From: Parelaphostrongylus tenuis
Lineage: Eukaryota > Nematoda > Chromadorea > Rhabditida > Metastrongylidae
Assembly (NCBI GenBank): GCA_019055375.1
Contig: JAHQIW010006212.1
Coordinates: 116,593-180,592, forward strand
DNA: 64,000 nucleotides
Direction of reading: 5' to 3'
The translations under genes and the position numbers were made by a program. Under the pieces are notes generated by a model, which saw only the letters and a list, made by a program, of their open reading frames with translations, did no database searches and was not told where the DNA came from. Shown here piece after piece: positions 44,718-54,985 of the stretch (positions are counted from its first letter, which is position 1; every line of letters begins with the position of its first letter).

Positions 44718-44764
44718 GGTCACTGACGAGGAGGCCGAAACCTCCGAATCACCGGTGTATGGCC
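44718..44764 (+). ncRNA. hammerhead ribozyme, type I, one core substitution (family I)
   Basis: 5-bp stem I (GGTCA with TGGCC), core CTGACGA 44723-44729, perfect 5-bp stem II 44730-44745. GAAT replaces GAAA (T at 44749), which breaks the A-U pair at the base of stem III. The cleavage position would be A44759. Activity is probably lowered or lost. Confidence 0.7.
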
Positions 44765-44986
44765 CTGGCGTACCAACCTCGTTTGGGCTAAAAACATTCA
44801 TTTTTTTTGGAATTATTTTGGATGTTCAGAGGTTTCAAAACAGTCGATTTTATGGATTGTTTTGGTCTACCAGCCGAACTCCATCGACTGAAAGTGGTGA
44901 TGGACCAGTGTCATTGTACACTATGCCATCACCACATACCACATACGCCTCCCTCCTTGCTACAATGCAGGGCTTAATGTGGGGCG

Positions 44987-45037
44987 GGGGTCACTGACGA
45001 GGAGGCCGAAACCTCCGAAACACCGGTGTATGGCCCT
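44987..45037 (+). ncRNA. intact type I hammerhead ribozyme (family I, best copy)
   Basis: Stem I: GGGGTCA (44987-44993) pairs with TGGCCCT (45031-45037), 7 bp. Core 1: CTGACGA (44994-45000). Stem II: GGAGG-CCGAAA-CCTCC (45001-45016), 5 perfect bp. Core 2: GAAA (45017-45020). Stem III: ACA-CCGG-TGT (45020-45029). The cleavage nucleotide is A45030 (a UA site). Every conserved hammerhead residue and all three stems are satisfied with no mismatch other than allowed G-U pairs. By chance alone such a structure is very unlikely, and it recurs in independent copies. Confidence 0.88.
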
Positions 45038-45124
45038 GGCGTACCAACCTCGTTTAGACTAAAAAACATTCCTTTTTTGATATTATTCTGTTTTTTTATT
45101 ATAAATAATCAATAAATTGGAATG

Positions 45125-45365
45125 AGTGGCGGCGCAGTGATCAAAAGTGCCCTGTACTACAAACGTGGGCGATGGCTTGATCCCTCGCCCATGACTCACT
45201 AACCTTTCCATCCCTCTCGAGTCGGCGAATTGGTATGCGAGTTGTCTGTGAGGTTAGCATTACTGACTTTGTAAGCCACCCCTAATCATTTCAAAGGCCA
45301 AATATGCATTCATTCACATGTAACGATCGATGCTTGATGAAGGTGCAGGAGGATGCATGACACAT
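45125..45365 (+). repeat. tRNA-derived SINE, family B
   Basis: Plus copy: GGCGGCGCAGTGATCAAAAG, then CCATGACTCACTAACC, GGCGAATTGGTATGCGAG, and a shortened tail with GATCGATGCTTGATGAAGG. Confidence 0.65.
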
Positions 45366-45419
45366 CCCCCACGAATGGCGAGAGTTTTGTCTTTCATATC
45401 TTTTTTGGCACTTTCCCTT

Positions 45420-46170
45420 TAGACGGCACGGAATGGAGAAACGACCACTCGCGCTGAACAAAGTGTATCTATTGTTTTTCTAGTAATCATTTGAAAGCTC
45501 AAATCTCTGCTAGTGCAATACTCTGCCTTCTTTTTTGGTTCAATCTTTTTATAACGTATTCAGCAGAAGGAAAACATTTGTGTTTTCACGCTCGCATATT
45601 TCTCGTAGGGCAAAACATCTTGTTTAAATTGTTAGTAAACGATAGGTAACGTAAGTTTCTAACATTCCAACGCTGTACTTAATTTCTGAAAGACCGTTTC
45701 ACTGCAATGTAGCCGGGAAAATAAGATTGAGTTCACATACGCGGGCATTGTTTTTCGACTAATCTACGCTTTGGGGCAGAACGTCAGAGTGGAGCTGCTT
45801 GTGGTCTCCACACGGCGATCGATCGATGGCCTTGAATAGCTCACATGTGATGTCGGTTTTTCTTCAATTAGGACTTTTTCTACGGTTCGAAGGAAACTGC
45901 GGATTAAACGTATAACTCTGATACTACAAGATTTTCTGTACACCTTGATATGCTTTTGGTGCTCCCAGCGAAGTGGTAGATGGAGTGCGTGGCCGATATA
46001 AAACATAATTTGATTCAATTCTACAGCTTCTATAAAAGGGTCTTTTTAGAAAGCGGCCACGTGCGCACTTGCCAGAGCACTCTTATGAAGAGTTGTTGTT
46101 TAGCGAAAGGGGACGTTTCTACATACCGTACCGTCTAATGGAAAGGAGCCTCTTTCTTGTGTTATGAAAC
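45420..46170. mobile_element. ~0.75-kb MITE (copy 4)
   Basis: Ends TTTAGACGGCACGGAATGGAG and, inverted, CCGTACCGTCTAATGG (about 46118-46140). Interior AAAATAAGATTGAGTTC shared with other copies. The left arm is partly replaced. Confidence 0.6.
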
Positions 46171-46174
46171 TGCC

Positions 46175-47210
46175 GTTTGCAATTTGTTGAATTGCATCGA
46201 CCGCACATCATTTTGAGCTCATATAAATGCCGTTCTTTCGTTCGGAAAAGGCAATGCAGAGGAGTGCTAATGACACTGTGACGTAGACGAAAACCAAATT
46301 CCCTTCATCTTCAATTTACCAGGCTTAGATATGGTTCATCTACTCGTCAAACATATCCATATCACTGCACAGTTGCACAATTTGACCGTAGTAATCCATC
46401 ACATCACCATAATTTCTAGATATTTACAATTTCCTATGATGTTAATGATTCGTATTTTCGAGTGACTTCTGAACTTTTTCACGAGATGCGCCAGAAATCA
46501 ACTGATGGCGGAAGAGATGACGTAATCGCGGTGGTGCTCAAAACAGATTTATCAATTACCATAGAACCAAAATAGTGGCGAGATGAAATTAGGATTGGAA
46601 TGAAAAATTTTGGTTTCTTCGAACACCACCTGACATGGTTTTTCTAAACAAAACTCGTTTAGTAGGACATTTGAGAAGCGAATTACACGGACTCACGGAT
46701 TCATCAACGAGTCAAAATAATGTCGACATTTCCAAGGAATTAAACAGTTTCTGCAGTCTACAGTGAATTAAAATTCCGTTCTTGGTACTTCATCATCAGT
46801 TTGTTTTTTTAGAGTATCTATAACAGGTTTTTGAAAAATGATAGTGATTCCCTTTTGTTTGATATAGTTAAAGTTTTTATGAGTACCTTTATATGTTCAA
46901 TGATATAACAAAGCTATGACAGATTTATGAGAAGATAAGGTTATCTAGGAATCATCCTGATCATAACTTTCTTCTAATGGTGTTTGTTCATGTTTTCGAA
47001 CACTCAAAAGGCACGTGCATACGACAAGAGCACTTATGTTTATACCAGTTCCATTTTCATTCACAAGGAAGACGAGCTTATCCTCATCGCTTGGGCTTAT
47101 TTCTGTTTGCGATCTACAGAAACATTTGCCAGGATCTTATCTTAGCAACCTTCTACTTTCACTTTCATGTTGTACTTTATTGGTCATTATGGATATTACT
47201 TAAACATTAC
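46175..47210. other. no gene recognised
   Basis: A 79-codon plus frame at 46977-47216 is aromatic-rich but shows no domain or splice support. Confidence 0.35.
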
Positions 47211-47214
47211 TGGT

Positions 47215-47520
47215 AGCCGTATCGCGACATAGAGCGCATGTTGCGCAGTAATTAGAGGTGGTCTGTATCGCATTCAAGGTCAATAGTTCGATCTCGCTCT
47301 CATGGTCACTGACCCATCCATCCCTCCAAAGGAGGTAAATTGGTACCAGACTGGTCTCAGACTTGTTTGAGGACAAACAACACTGATTCCGTACAGCGGA
47401 AGGCCACTGCGAGTCACACTGATAAGGCCAGATTTGCATTCACTCAGTCCAGAACGAAGTTAAAAATTGAAGACCAATGCTTGGCGCATTCACCAGGGAT
47501 TGATCAACGCCTAGAGATCT
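47215..47520 (+). repeat. tRNA-derived SINE, family B (good copy)
   Basis: Plus orientation from head to tail: CATAGAGCGCATGTTGCG region, AAGGTCAATAGTTCGATCTC (B box), CATGGTCACTGACCCATCC, GGTACCAGACTGGTCTCAGA, CACTGATTCCGTACAGCGG, GAAGTTAAAAATTGAAGACC and GGGATTGATCAACGCC. It is the reference for family B in this window. Confidence 0.8.
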
Positions 47521-47529
47521 GTATTTTAG

Positions 47530-48305
47530 CCGTATCGCGGCATGAAATATGGTATTGCTACACCTGTCGCGGACTTTTTGATGCGTTTAAGACAATGCGT
47601 GTTACATATATTTCGTTTCCCTTGCCAACTATATATATATATATAAAATCACTATGGTTTTTTTTATTCAGTTGGCAGCTTATCCAAGACGAAGAACTGA
47701 CCGTTTCTTGGGAACATATTGAAGAAAAACCTTCGGGCAAGTTTGCTCGTTAGGTTAAAATCTGATGGCGGATACTATCATGCTTATTGTGGAAACTGTA
47801 ATCAAAGATTAGAAAGTATCACACTGATACGCCTACCCATGACGATATAAATGGCAATAATCGCATTGGCTATGTTTTCTTGCTTAGTTGTATACCTAAC
47901 ATAACTAGAGATCTGTTATATGTGAAATTGTTAGGCATTTTAGCGATATTGATATATCTGATTCACTGAAATGCGAATGATATTAGTATCTCCAATAAGG
48001 CATTCTGTTGCTAGCCAGCGTTGAGAGTAGGAACTGAATAAAAGCAGCAGGTTTACTCTTCATTTGTTTTTCTCTAAACTTAACTTCTGCTGGAATTGAA
48101 GCAAAAGATCAAATTTGGTGTCGATTGGTTTTCATGATAACGCGTTCTCATGAATTGGAAAATCTTTAATGAAAATCGCTATAAGTTGTATTACTTGAAA
48201 AAGCTAATTTTCAATCAAATTCTGGTAAAAAAAGTTAGCAAGAGCTCTCAACTTTGAAATGCCACTTTCGATTTTGTAAATTTTTTCCAAAACAATTGTT
48301 ATTTT
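47530..48305. other. no gene recognised
   Basis: Short TA run at 47626-47645, otherwise anonymous. Confidence 0.4.
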
Positions 48306-48309
48306 ACCC

Positions 48310-48770
48310 ATTGATGTAGAGTGATGTGCAAGACATGTGCGTCAAGCGGGACTTGAACCCGCATTTTACCCAATCGGGAGGCACGTGCTCTATCTCTTTC
48401 ACCACCGGCGCCTGTTTCGACACCACTTTTTCTAAACTACAACGCGTCTATCTGTCAGCAAGCAGTCGTCAACGGTTTGGCTCAGGTAGTCACTATTGAC
48501 ATTGAACCCAGTTACGAGGACAGATATTGGGTGTTGTATGATTCAACAGAAGTCATTTCTATTTAACCTCTTCTAGCGGTGGGTGTGATATTACAAATAT
48601 ACACATTGGTGTACAGTGCAGAGAATGTCTGGTTGGTGACAGATAGATGCTTTTTAATGTAAATAAATAGCACTCACTGATTGCGAGAAATGCTGGTTCA
48701 AGTCCCGTCTTTTTTTTTAACACCATACCACCGCTAGAAGCGATTGAATAAGAAGGAATTGTATTTGATC
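48310..48770. repeat. SINE family A, inverted composite
   Basis: A minus head (48320-48415; B-box side reads GGGACTTGAACCCG on plus) and the upstream module are followed by a plus-strand fragment: GGTTCAAGTCCCGTC near 48700, T-run, CATACCACCGCTAGAAGCG and TTGAATAAG. Confidence 0.65.
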
Positions 48771-48771
48771 A

Positions 48772-49673
48772 TCTAACAACTAGAAGTAATTCAAAGTTGT
48801 TTTAATAGCACTACTCAATATATGCGCCATCAGCCTAAACACATTTCTGCCATCTCCCAGCCAACAAGTGAAGATGTCTTTATGCAGAAGTCTCTAGTTT
48901 CCTTTTGGTGCCAAATTTGTCCAAAATTACCGTATCATGGCCGCTCAACAAAGCCTTTATCGCAAATTTTTGCTTAACGAATACGAATTGGGATGCGATG
49001 CACAGATCGCTTTCGAGAACATGAACCGTGCGAATTCTCCAGGATTTGTGTCCAGGCGAGCATTATTTTGGTTCTTTGCTGAGTATGGCGCAAGCAACAC
49101 CATTTGAAAAACCAATTGTGCTCCGGACGTTCACGCGAAATGATCAAATGGCCGCCGTCGAAGCAGTTGAAAACGATCCGACTTTGACTATCGAGGAATT
49201 GGCCAACGACCAGCTGGAGAGGCCAATTGCTACTGTGCGCACCTAGATCGCTGCAATAGGCCCTGTCATGTCGACGTCGCCGCAATCTCATTTAGCTTCA
49301 AGACAAGACAAGGCTGCATGCCGCCAAACTGACAAAGAGGAAGTTAACCGAGCTCCGCTGGGAGTTGCCGCATCATCCGCCGTACAGTCCTGACTTGCCA
49401 CCGTCTGACTATCACCTTCCGGTCACTGGCACACTTCTGGAGCAAGAAGAAGTTTTGAGACATCACTCATTTGCTTCAAGGATTGTCAATTTTTTTTGAT
49501 TTATAGGTTGACGAAATCTATGACCGCGGCATTGATTTGTTGCCTGAAAGATGGCAGAGATGTGTTAAGGTTGATGGCGCATACTTTGAATATTGTTGTT
49601 AAGCAATTTTAATTACTTCTAGTTGATAATTTGGTATTTATTGCTTTAGTACCAAAACTTGTGAGAAGACATA
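48772..49673 (+). mobile_element. internally deleted mariner-like element (copy 2)
   Basis: The terminal inverted repeats match (CTCAATATATGCGCCATCAG...ATTTCTGCCATCTCCCAG at 48815-48862 against its inverse at 49545-49590, and the outer CAACTAGAAGTAATT). Frames give mariner HTH 1 (LLNEYELGCDAQIAF..., about 48970-49090), HTH 2 (TLTIEELANDQL..., 49135-49250) and the C-terminal HHPPYSPDLPPSDYH (about 49365-49412). The region with the first two catalytic Asp residues is missing and frames are shifted, so no active transposase remains. Confidence 0.8.
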
Positions 49674-50399
49674 ATTTTTTCTTGTGTATATGTCGCATCA
49701 CATGAGTTAGTGAAACTGTGAACTGAAATATGTGCAAAGTATGACTGCACTGCATAAAATGGATAGAGTCGTCAAATAAAAACTGTTATGAAGCCTTTTA
49801 CATACAACACATATTGATAACATTAGTTTAGCCTTTCGGCTGTTCTAAATCCCGCCTGACCCAAATGTTTTGAACATCACTTTATGACTTGGGTAGACCT
49901 AATAACAGTTTCATAACTAGAGGGCTCATGAGAAAACAAAGGAACTCAATAATGTGCTAATGGGCTTAACATAAAAGTCTCTCGCAAATTACAAAGTCTT
50001 TTAGTCACGCAATTACATTGAGCGGTTTTCAGTATAATGAAAATTGATGGCCAGCCACAAAACGTACAGATTAGTAGGAAAAATCAAACAATAGTAGATC
50101 AGGATCTGTACAGCGACACTCAATTGTAGCCTGTTAATCATCCGCATTGGTGTGCACAATGCATAGGATCAGAGTTTCGTACTAAGACTGGATAGTAGAT
50201 TTCGTTTCTTTTCTATCCCTAAATGGAGATTTGAAAGGTGCTACGTGGACCTTTCACTGAGCCTTGTTCTGCGCCATACATATGTAATTGGGTCTTTTTC
50301 AAATATAAACACTGGTCGGAGTTTAATAAAAGAATAAAAAGTAAATTCTCCTGCGTTGAGCATACCTGAGGGTTGCGCCGTGAATTCAGCTTTATTGAA

Positions 50400-50900
50400 C
50401 ATTGCTTAAACGGTTCAATCTTTACTACTATTCACAGTGCGCTTGGCGTTTAGAATTCATAGCAGAAAAATTCCGTATTCCAAGTTCTGCTCACTTTTCG
50501 GCACTTTAAGGGTGAAAAATCGCTTAGCTTACCCAAACGGTGGAGATGGCGATTGCTTAAGTTTCAGTACGGTACACCTAGTCTCCTCAAAGGCACACAG
50601 GGCTGCCTACTTTGGCGAGACGGATAGAACACTCTGCGTTTCTATAAAAGAATACCTGGTTGGGAAACTCGAAATCAAGTAGAATTCTCCTGGACAAGCA
50701 TTAAAAAAAGGGTGAGAAAATTTTAAATAGAAATCCCTATCTCCACAGAGGAATCTAAAAAATAATTGTGGAAGGCCTTTGAAGGATTTTAGACAAAGCC
50801 TGGAAATCCGGAAATAAACCACCAGGAATGTTGGCTTATCACGTGTGACTTCGGCCCCAACTTCTTTTGACAGAAGCCAAACATAATCTTGACGCAAGTA
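50400..50900 (+). pseudogene. Penelope-like GIY-YIG fragment (copy in duplication 2)
   Basis: Counterpart of 33130-33620. The frame at 50437-50682 keeps GGDGDCLSFSTVHLVSSKA and AAYFGETDRTLCVSIKEYL, closer to YFGETGRTL consensus than the other copy. Downstream is frameshifted. Confidence 0.7.
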
Positions 50901-50994
50901 AGACAGTCAGGTTGGCGTTCATCCATTAACTAGAAGACTTGGAAAAAAGCAAAACGGTGAGTAGGAGCAGAATGAAAAAGTGGTAGCGAAGCGG

Positions 50995-51160
50995 TAGTCG
51001 TTGTGGTGTAATGGTAGCATACACCACTTCATGAGTGAAACACCTGTTCAGCTACCGACTGGGCTAGAATGTTTTGAATATCTTTCAACGTTTTCAAATG
51101 TAGAATTCCAACATAGTTAACTGTTAAAAGTAGTTTAACGAATTCTATAAAATAATGCTG
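50995..51160 (+). repeat. diverged SINE family A
   Basis: GTTGTGGTGTAATGGTAGC is A-box-like. Otherwise as in the duplicate at 33715. Confidence 0.5.
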
Positions 51161-51509
51161 AGTGTTTAAGAGAAAGTGTTTCTTATGTGGGCAAAAACTT
51201 GTGCATCAATTTTCTTTTAATGAGATTATGAAAGCGTTGGACAGAGCAGATTGGAATTTATTTTACCTTTCCAGGCTTTGCAGAAGGCAAAGTAAAGGTA
51301 GCATCAACCAGTATTGAAATAAATAAACCTTATTGTTAACGAACTCTTTCTACCCATCAAGGCAACAGTGAATTATCGCATGAATCCTAAGGCTGACAAA
51401 AAGTCTCTAGGAAACGTCTCAAATTTTTAGTTCTTAGCTCCACCACCTATTTTGAGAGCCCAATTCTGAATCCTAAGATGAAATTCGCTACTCTTAAGTG
51501 AAGTAAGAG

Positions 51510-51783
51510 CAGTGATGTAGAGTGATGTGCAAAGCTTTTGCGTCAGGCTGGACTCGAGCCCACATCTCACTCTATCCGGGAGCGCGTGCTCTAACCCGCT
51601 GCACAACTGACGCTCATTTTGCTCGCCACCCTTCCTACGCTACAGCTCATCTATCTGTCAGCCGCCAACTGTCAACGACCAGTCCCGAGTAGTCGGTATT
51701 GACACTGAACCTCAATCACGCTGACAGACATTCGGTATTGATGATCAAATGACCTAATGCAAAAGTTCTGCACATCACTCTAC
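51510..51783. repeat. SINE family A composite, 5' of LINE insertion
   Basis: Minus head (51520-51612), upstream module and plus linker ending CACATCACTCTAC, interrupted by the LINE. It continues at 54822. Confidence 0.75.
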
Positions 51784-51788
51784 CTGTA

Positions 51789-52172
51789 TCACCTATCGCC
51801 CCGTTGATCGTCGAGTGACTCGAGTGGGTACCAGCAACTCTTCCATTTTTCCCTATCGCGTGCAAGAGTAGCCCAGTGGGTCCTCCTCGCTCTAGGGATT
51901 CGCTGAGCACCATATCTTTCTTCTATCGCTTTCGTGAAGAAATCGGAACAACGGGTCAGTGGTTTTCCTTTGTAGAGCTCGACGTCTCGAGGAATCCAGT
52001 CGATAACGGCTCTCGTCCATCGGTTGTCGTTAAAGCGCATCACGTGTCCGGCCCAGCTTATTTTCGACATCCTGGCGTGTAGAACGGCGTCTCTGATTTT
52101 CGCTCGTTGACGTAGGTCGGAACTTCGGATCCTTTCCCTTATTTGAAAGATACGGGATACTCCTAGCATCAC
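51789..52172 (-). pseudogene. LINE C-terminal region
   Basis: Frame starting MLGVSRIFQIRERIRSSDLR, then KISWAGHVMRFNDNRWTRAV and the terminal RDREKWKSCWYPLE. Typical of the RTE 3' domain. It joins the RT through a deletion of roughly 100 codons and a one-base shift near 52170. Confidence 0.8.
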
Positions 52173-53071
52173 CTTTCGACTGCGCGTTTCCTCATGAACA
52201 TTGTTTTGGTTAGATTTAGTTGAACACCAATCTTTTCACAGGCGTTATGGAAATCGGTCAACATTCGTTCCGCTTGACCGATGTTTGGTGTTATGAGAAC
52301 GATATCGTCAGCAAAGCGAAGATGATTTGATTGCCGACCGTCAATTTTCACTCCCATATCGTCCCATTCTAATGTTCGCATGACGTTTTGTAGGGTGGCA
52401 GTGAATAGTTTTGGCAAAATTGTATTCGCCTTGTTGAACCCCCCTTCTTACGTCAATCGCGATATTGCTGTAAAATGCAGAAATTTTGGTTGTTTGACAA
52501 TTATAAAGCTCACGAAGGATCATTATGTACCGATTGGAGATGCCTTGGTTATCCGGAGCCTCTATAACCGCTTCTATTTCCACTAGATCGAAGGATTTCT
52601 TCAAAGCGATGGAAGTGAGACAGAGTGGTTGCTTGTACTTTCGTGAAGCTTCAATGAGTCTTGTAATCTTGTGGATGTGGTCTATGGTGCTAAATCCTTT
52701 TCGGAACCCTGCTTGTTCGCATGGCTGTCCTTCGTCCAGTGTTCTGTCAATCCTGTTCAGGATGACTCGAGTAAAGAGTTTGTAGACAACGGACAGCAAG
52801 CAGAATGGGCGATAATTGCCTATGTCGTGAAGGTCTCCGTTTTGAACAACAATACGGTCTTGATGGTTTTCCATTGAATAGGGACCTTGCATCCTGACAG
52901 GTAGCGAGTGAAGAGCCGAGCCACGGTGTAGATGAGAAATGGCGGCAGGTTCTTCAGGTGTTCTAGTCTAATCCTGTCTAGACCGGGTGTTGTTCTGTTC
53001 TTCACCAACGTTACAGCATGTCGGATTTCGGAAGTGAGGACCGGTTGAACAACATATTCGTCCTCTTTCAA
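52169..53071 (-). pseudogene. LINE reverse transcriptase domain, broken
   Basis: Three overlapping open pieces. Upstream: RHAVTLVKNRTTPGLDRIRLEH (52820-53071). Middle: IGNYRPFCLLSVVYKLFTRV, GFRKGFSTIDHIH and the motif A region SIALKKSFDLVE (52341-52892), where the expected catalytic Asp before LKK is Ala. Then RGVQQGE. Last: HLRFADDIVLI (motif C, coded at about 52292-52320), intact. Frameshifts near 52840 and 52400 separate them. Confidence 0.8.
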
Positions 53072-53436
53072 TTCATATGACGATAAGAGGACATGGCTAG
53101 TGAAGAGATCCGTGTAATATTGGTGGATGTTTCCTCCACAGCCCTTTTCGAAGCTGTGAGTGTCCCGTTAGGGTATTGGAGTGCAATCATCTTGGTCTTA
53201 TAGTTGAAGAAGCCTCGCTGGGCTTTGCGAATGCTCTTCCCAACTTCTGCAGCTTCTGCCATAATTGCTGCTCTTCTCTCTTTGAGGTTTTCTTTTATCG
53301 CATCTCTGCAGCGTTTCGCAAATGCGGACGTAAGGTTTCGGTTGCCTGCAGCTCGTGCGATTCCACGTTGACGTATAAGCTCGAGTGTCTGTGGAGACAA
53401 GCGTCTCTTCGTGACCTTAGGACTCTCGGCTTTCAT
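53068..53436 (-). pseudogene. LINE linker region
   Basis: Frame with KRRLSPQTLELIRQRGIARA and KENLKERRAAIMAEAAEVGK: the basic, helical segment between endonuclease and RT in RTE elements. Confidence 0.7.
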
Positions 53437-53844
53437 AGCGCTATCAACGAGTCCATCGTATTCTTCGTCGATGTTGTCGACAACGGTATCTTCCCAAGAG
53501 CCAACTAATGATTTGTATACATCCCAGTTTATGGTAGTTCTGAGACTGCGTTATTTGAATTTAGCGGCTTTCTCTCCTCTCCCCGAAAAACGGAACGTCG
53601 CGCGAAGGAGGCGATGGTCTGATCCGGTGTTGAACTTAGGAACAACAGCGACATCGGTCAGGCAAAACCTTCGATTCACTAAGACGTGATCTATTTCGTT
53701 GTGGTACTCTACATTTGGAGACTCCCACGTCCATCGCTAAGAAAGAGGCTTTTGGAATTGCGAATTACCATGGATGGTTTGCGGTCGTCATGGTAAACAC
53801 AGATAGCCTCTCACCCTGTTCATTCCATTCTAGTCCGTGGGTCC

Positions 53845-54315
53845 CTATCTGACGTTCTTCAGACGCTCTTCTAGGTCCAATTTTTGCGTTAAAATCTCCG
53901 ACAATGACCTTGAAGAATGTATGTTCTTCTGATTTCCAAGGTTCATATAGAGCGCTTCGACTTCGTCTTCGTCATAGCTTGATGTTGGTGCGTAAGCAAC
54001 GAAGATGGTCAAACCCGGCATAGAACCACATCGTTTCAACCGCAATCGTCCGATAAGGGTTATTAGTTGTTCATACGAATCAGTGCTCACGGCCAAATTT
54101 GATTTGACGAGGACGCCAACGCCGCCGACACCTCTGCGATCGCATGTTCCAAGGAACAGTTCTTCTCCGGTGTCATAAACAGCGTGAAAAGGATAGCGCC
54201 TTATCGTCTCAGCCAGGCCAATGACGTCGTACCTTATTCTTCTTGCTTGAATCAATAAATCTTCTACAGCGCATTCGTGAGCAAGGGTTCTTCCATTGTA
54301 GGTACAGATCGTCAT
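53845..54315 (-). pseudogene. LINE apurinic-type endonuclease, N-terminal part
   Basis: Starts MTICTYNGRTLAHE and contains the catalytic-Glu motif VIGLAETIRRYP, RRGVGGVGVLV and TIFVAYAPTSSYDEDE. The frame breaks before the GDFNAK motif, which is still readable in another frame near 53885-53910. This N-terminal portion is largely intact over ~130 residues. Confidence 0.85.
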
Positions 54316-54821
54316 TTTAGCTCAGTTTCGATCTTGGCAGCCTAGTTCGGCCCTGAGATTCTAGCAGCCTCTCCGTAGTCGTCCTACGTAGCGCTGCCGT
54401 ACCAGGGGCTCTTTTGCGGTCAGGGGAATGAGGCCCATATTTGTTGCTGTTTTTCGGCATTTTGATACCCAACGTATAGCTTGCCAGGCTGTCAACGTGG
54501 GAGCTGGGTATTCACTAGTAGCATGCCAGTCTCTCTCGGAGGAGCGGGAGGAGCTTATTTGTTGCAGGCGACTCCTAACCGCCTCCCATGTACTTCCCAG
54601 CCGCTTGATTGCAGGTTTTTGGCCGACTTGACTCGTAGAAATAGAGTTTTTGTCAAGTCGGCGCTGCAGAAGCAGGGGCGCTCTCCCCTGAATCCACCTA
54701 CGTCTCTGGAAAGCACACGGTCATTTTTGGTTCGCGTTTATTCCCCTAGCCACCACCTGGGGACGCGCCACATGCCCTCGCGACTAACCGAGCGGGATCC
54801 CTCAAAGAGGGAGGTCAGTGG

Positions 54822-54840
54822 ACATCACCCTACATCACTG

Positions 54841-54923
<83 letters not shown>

Positions 54924-54985
54924 CATATATAACACCATTCCACAGCCAAAAAGCTGTTAATTAAAGAAGAATTCCATCTGATCAT
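54822..54985 (+). repeat. SINE family A tail, 3' of LINE, with TA expansion
   Basis: Resumes with the target-site duplication, CTACATCACTGGG, a (TA)n tract of about 80 bp (54842-54925), then CACCATTCCACAGCC, AAGCTGTTAATTAAAG. The paralogue at 34515 has only TATATTTATA here, so the microsatellite grew in this copy. Confidence 0.8.

Larger units (their letters stand above)
44537..45095. mobile_element. family I hammerhead repeat, inverted + tandem trimer
   Basis: Three ribozyme-bearing ends: one on the minus strand (44614-44664) and two on the plus strand (44718-44764 and 44987-45037). The plus pair delimits a full ~270-bp unit: body 44800-44960 (GTCTACCAGCCGAACTCCATCGACTG...GTCATTGTACACTATGCC), CGCCTCCCTCCTTGC, TTAATGTGGGGCGGGGG, ribozyme, then ACCAACCTCGTTTAG and a T-rich end. 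It has no coding capacity. Tandem units with a self-cleaving RNA at the same place in each are the hallmark of retrozymes and Penelope pseudo-LTRs; membership is inferred. Confidence 0.8.
51784..54821 (-). mobile_element. RTE-clade LINE, near full length, flanked by ~12-bp target duplication
   Basis: About 3.04 kb, minus orientation. The direct repeats ACATCACTCTAC (51772-51783) and ACATCACCCTAC (54822-54833) flank it; the paralogous locus near 34505 has a single copy. Domains in order: ~500 bp 5' region, APE-type endonuclease (53845-54315), linker (53068-53436), reverse transcriptase (52169-53071), C-terminal region (51789-52172). Multiple frameshifts and an internal deletion leave it inactive. 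Hookworm RTE elements (dingo type) are the closest remembered relatives. Confidence 0.88.

Noticed and set aside
47340..47753. 137-codon plus-strand frame
   Set aside because: First half is a family B SINE and the rest crosses a TA tract; not a gene.
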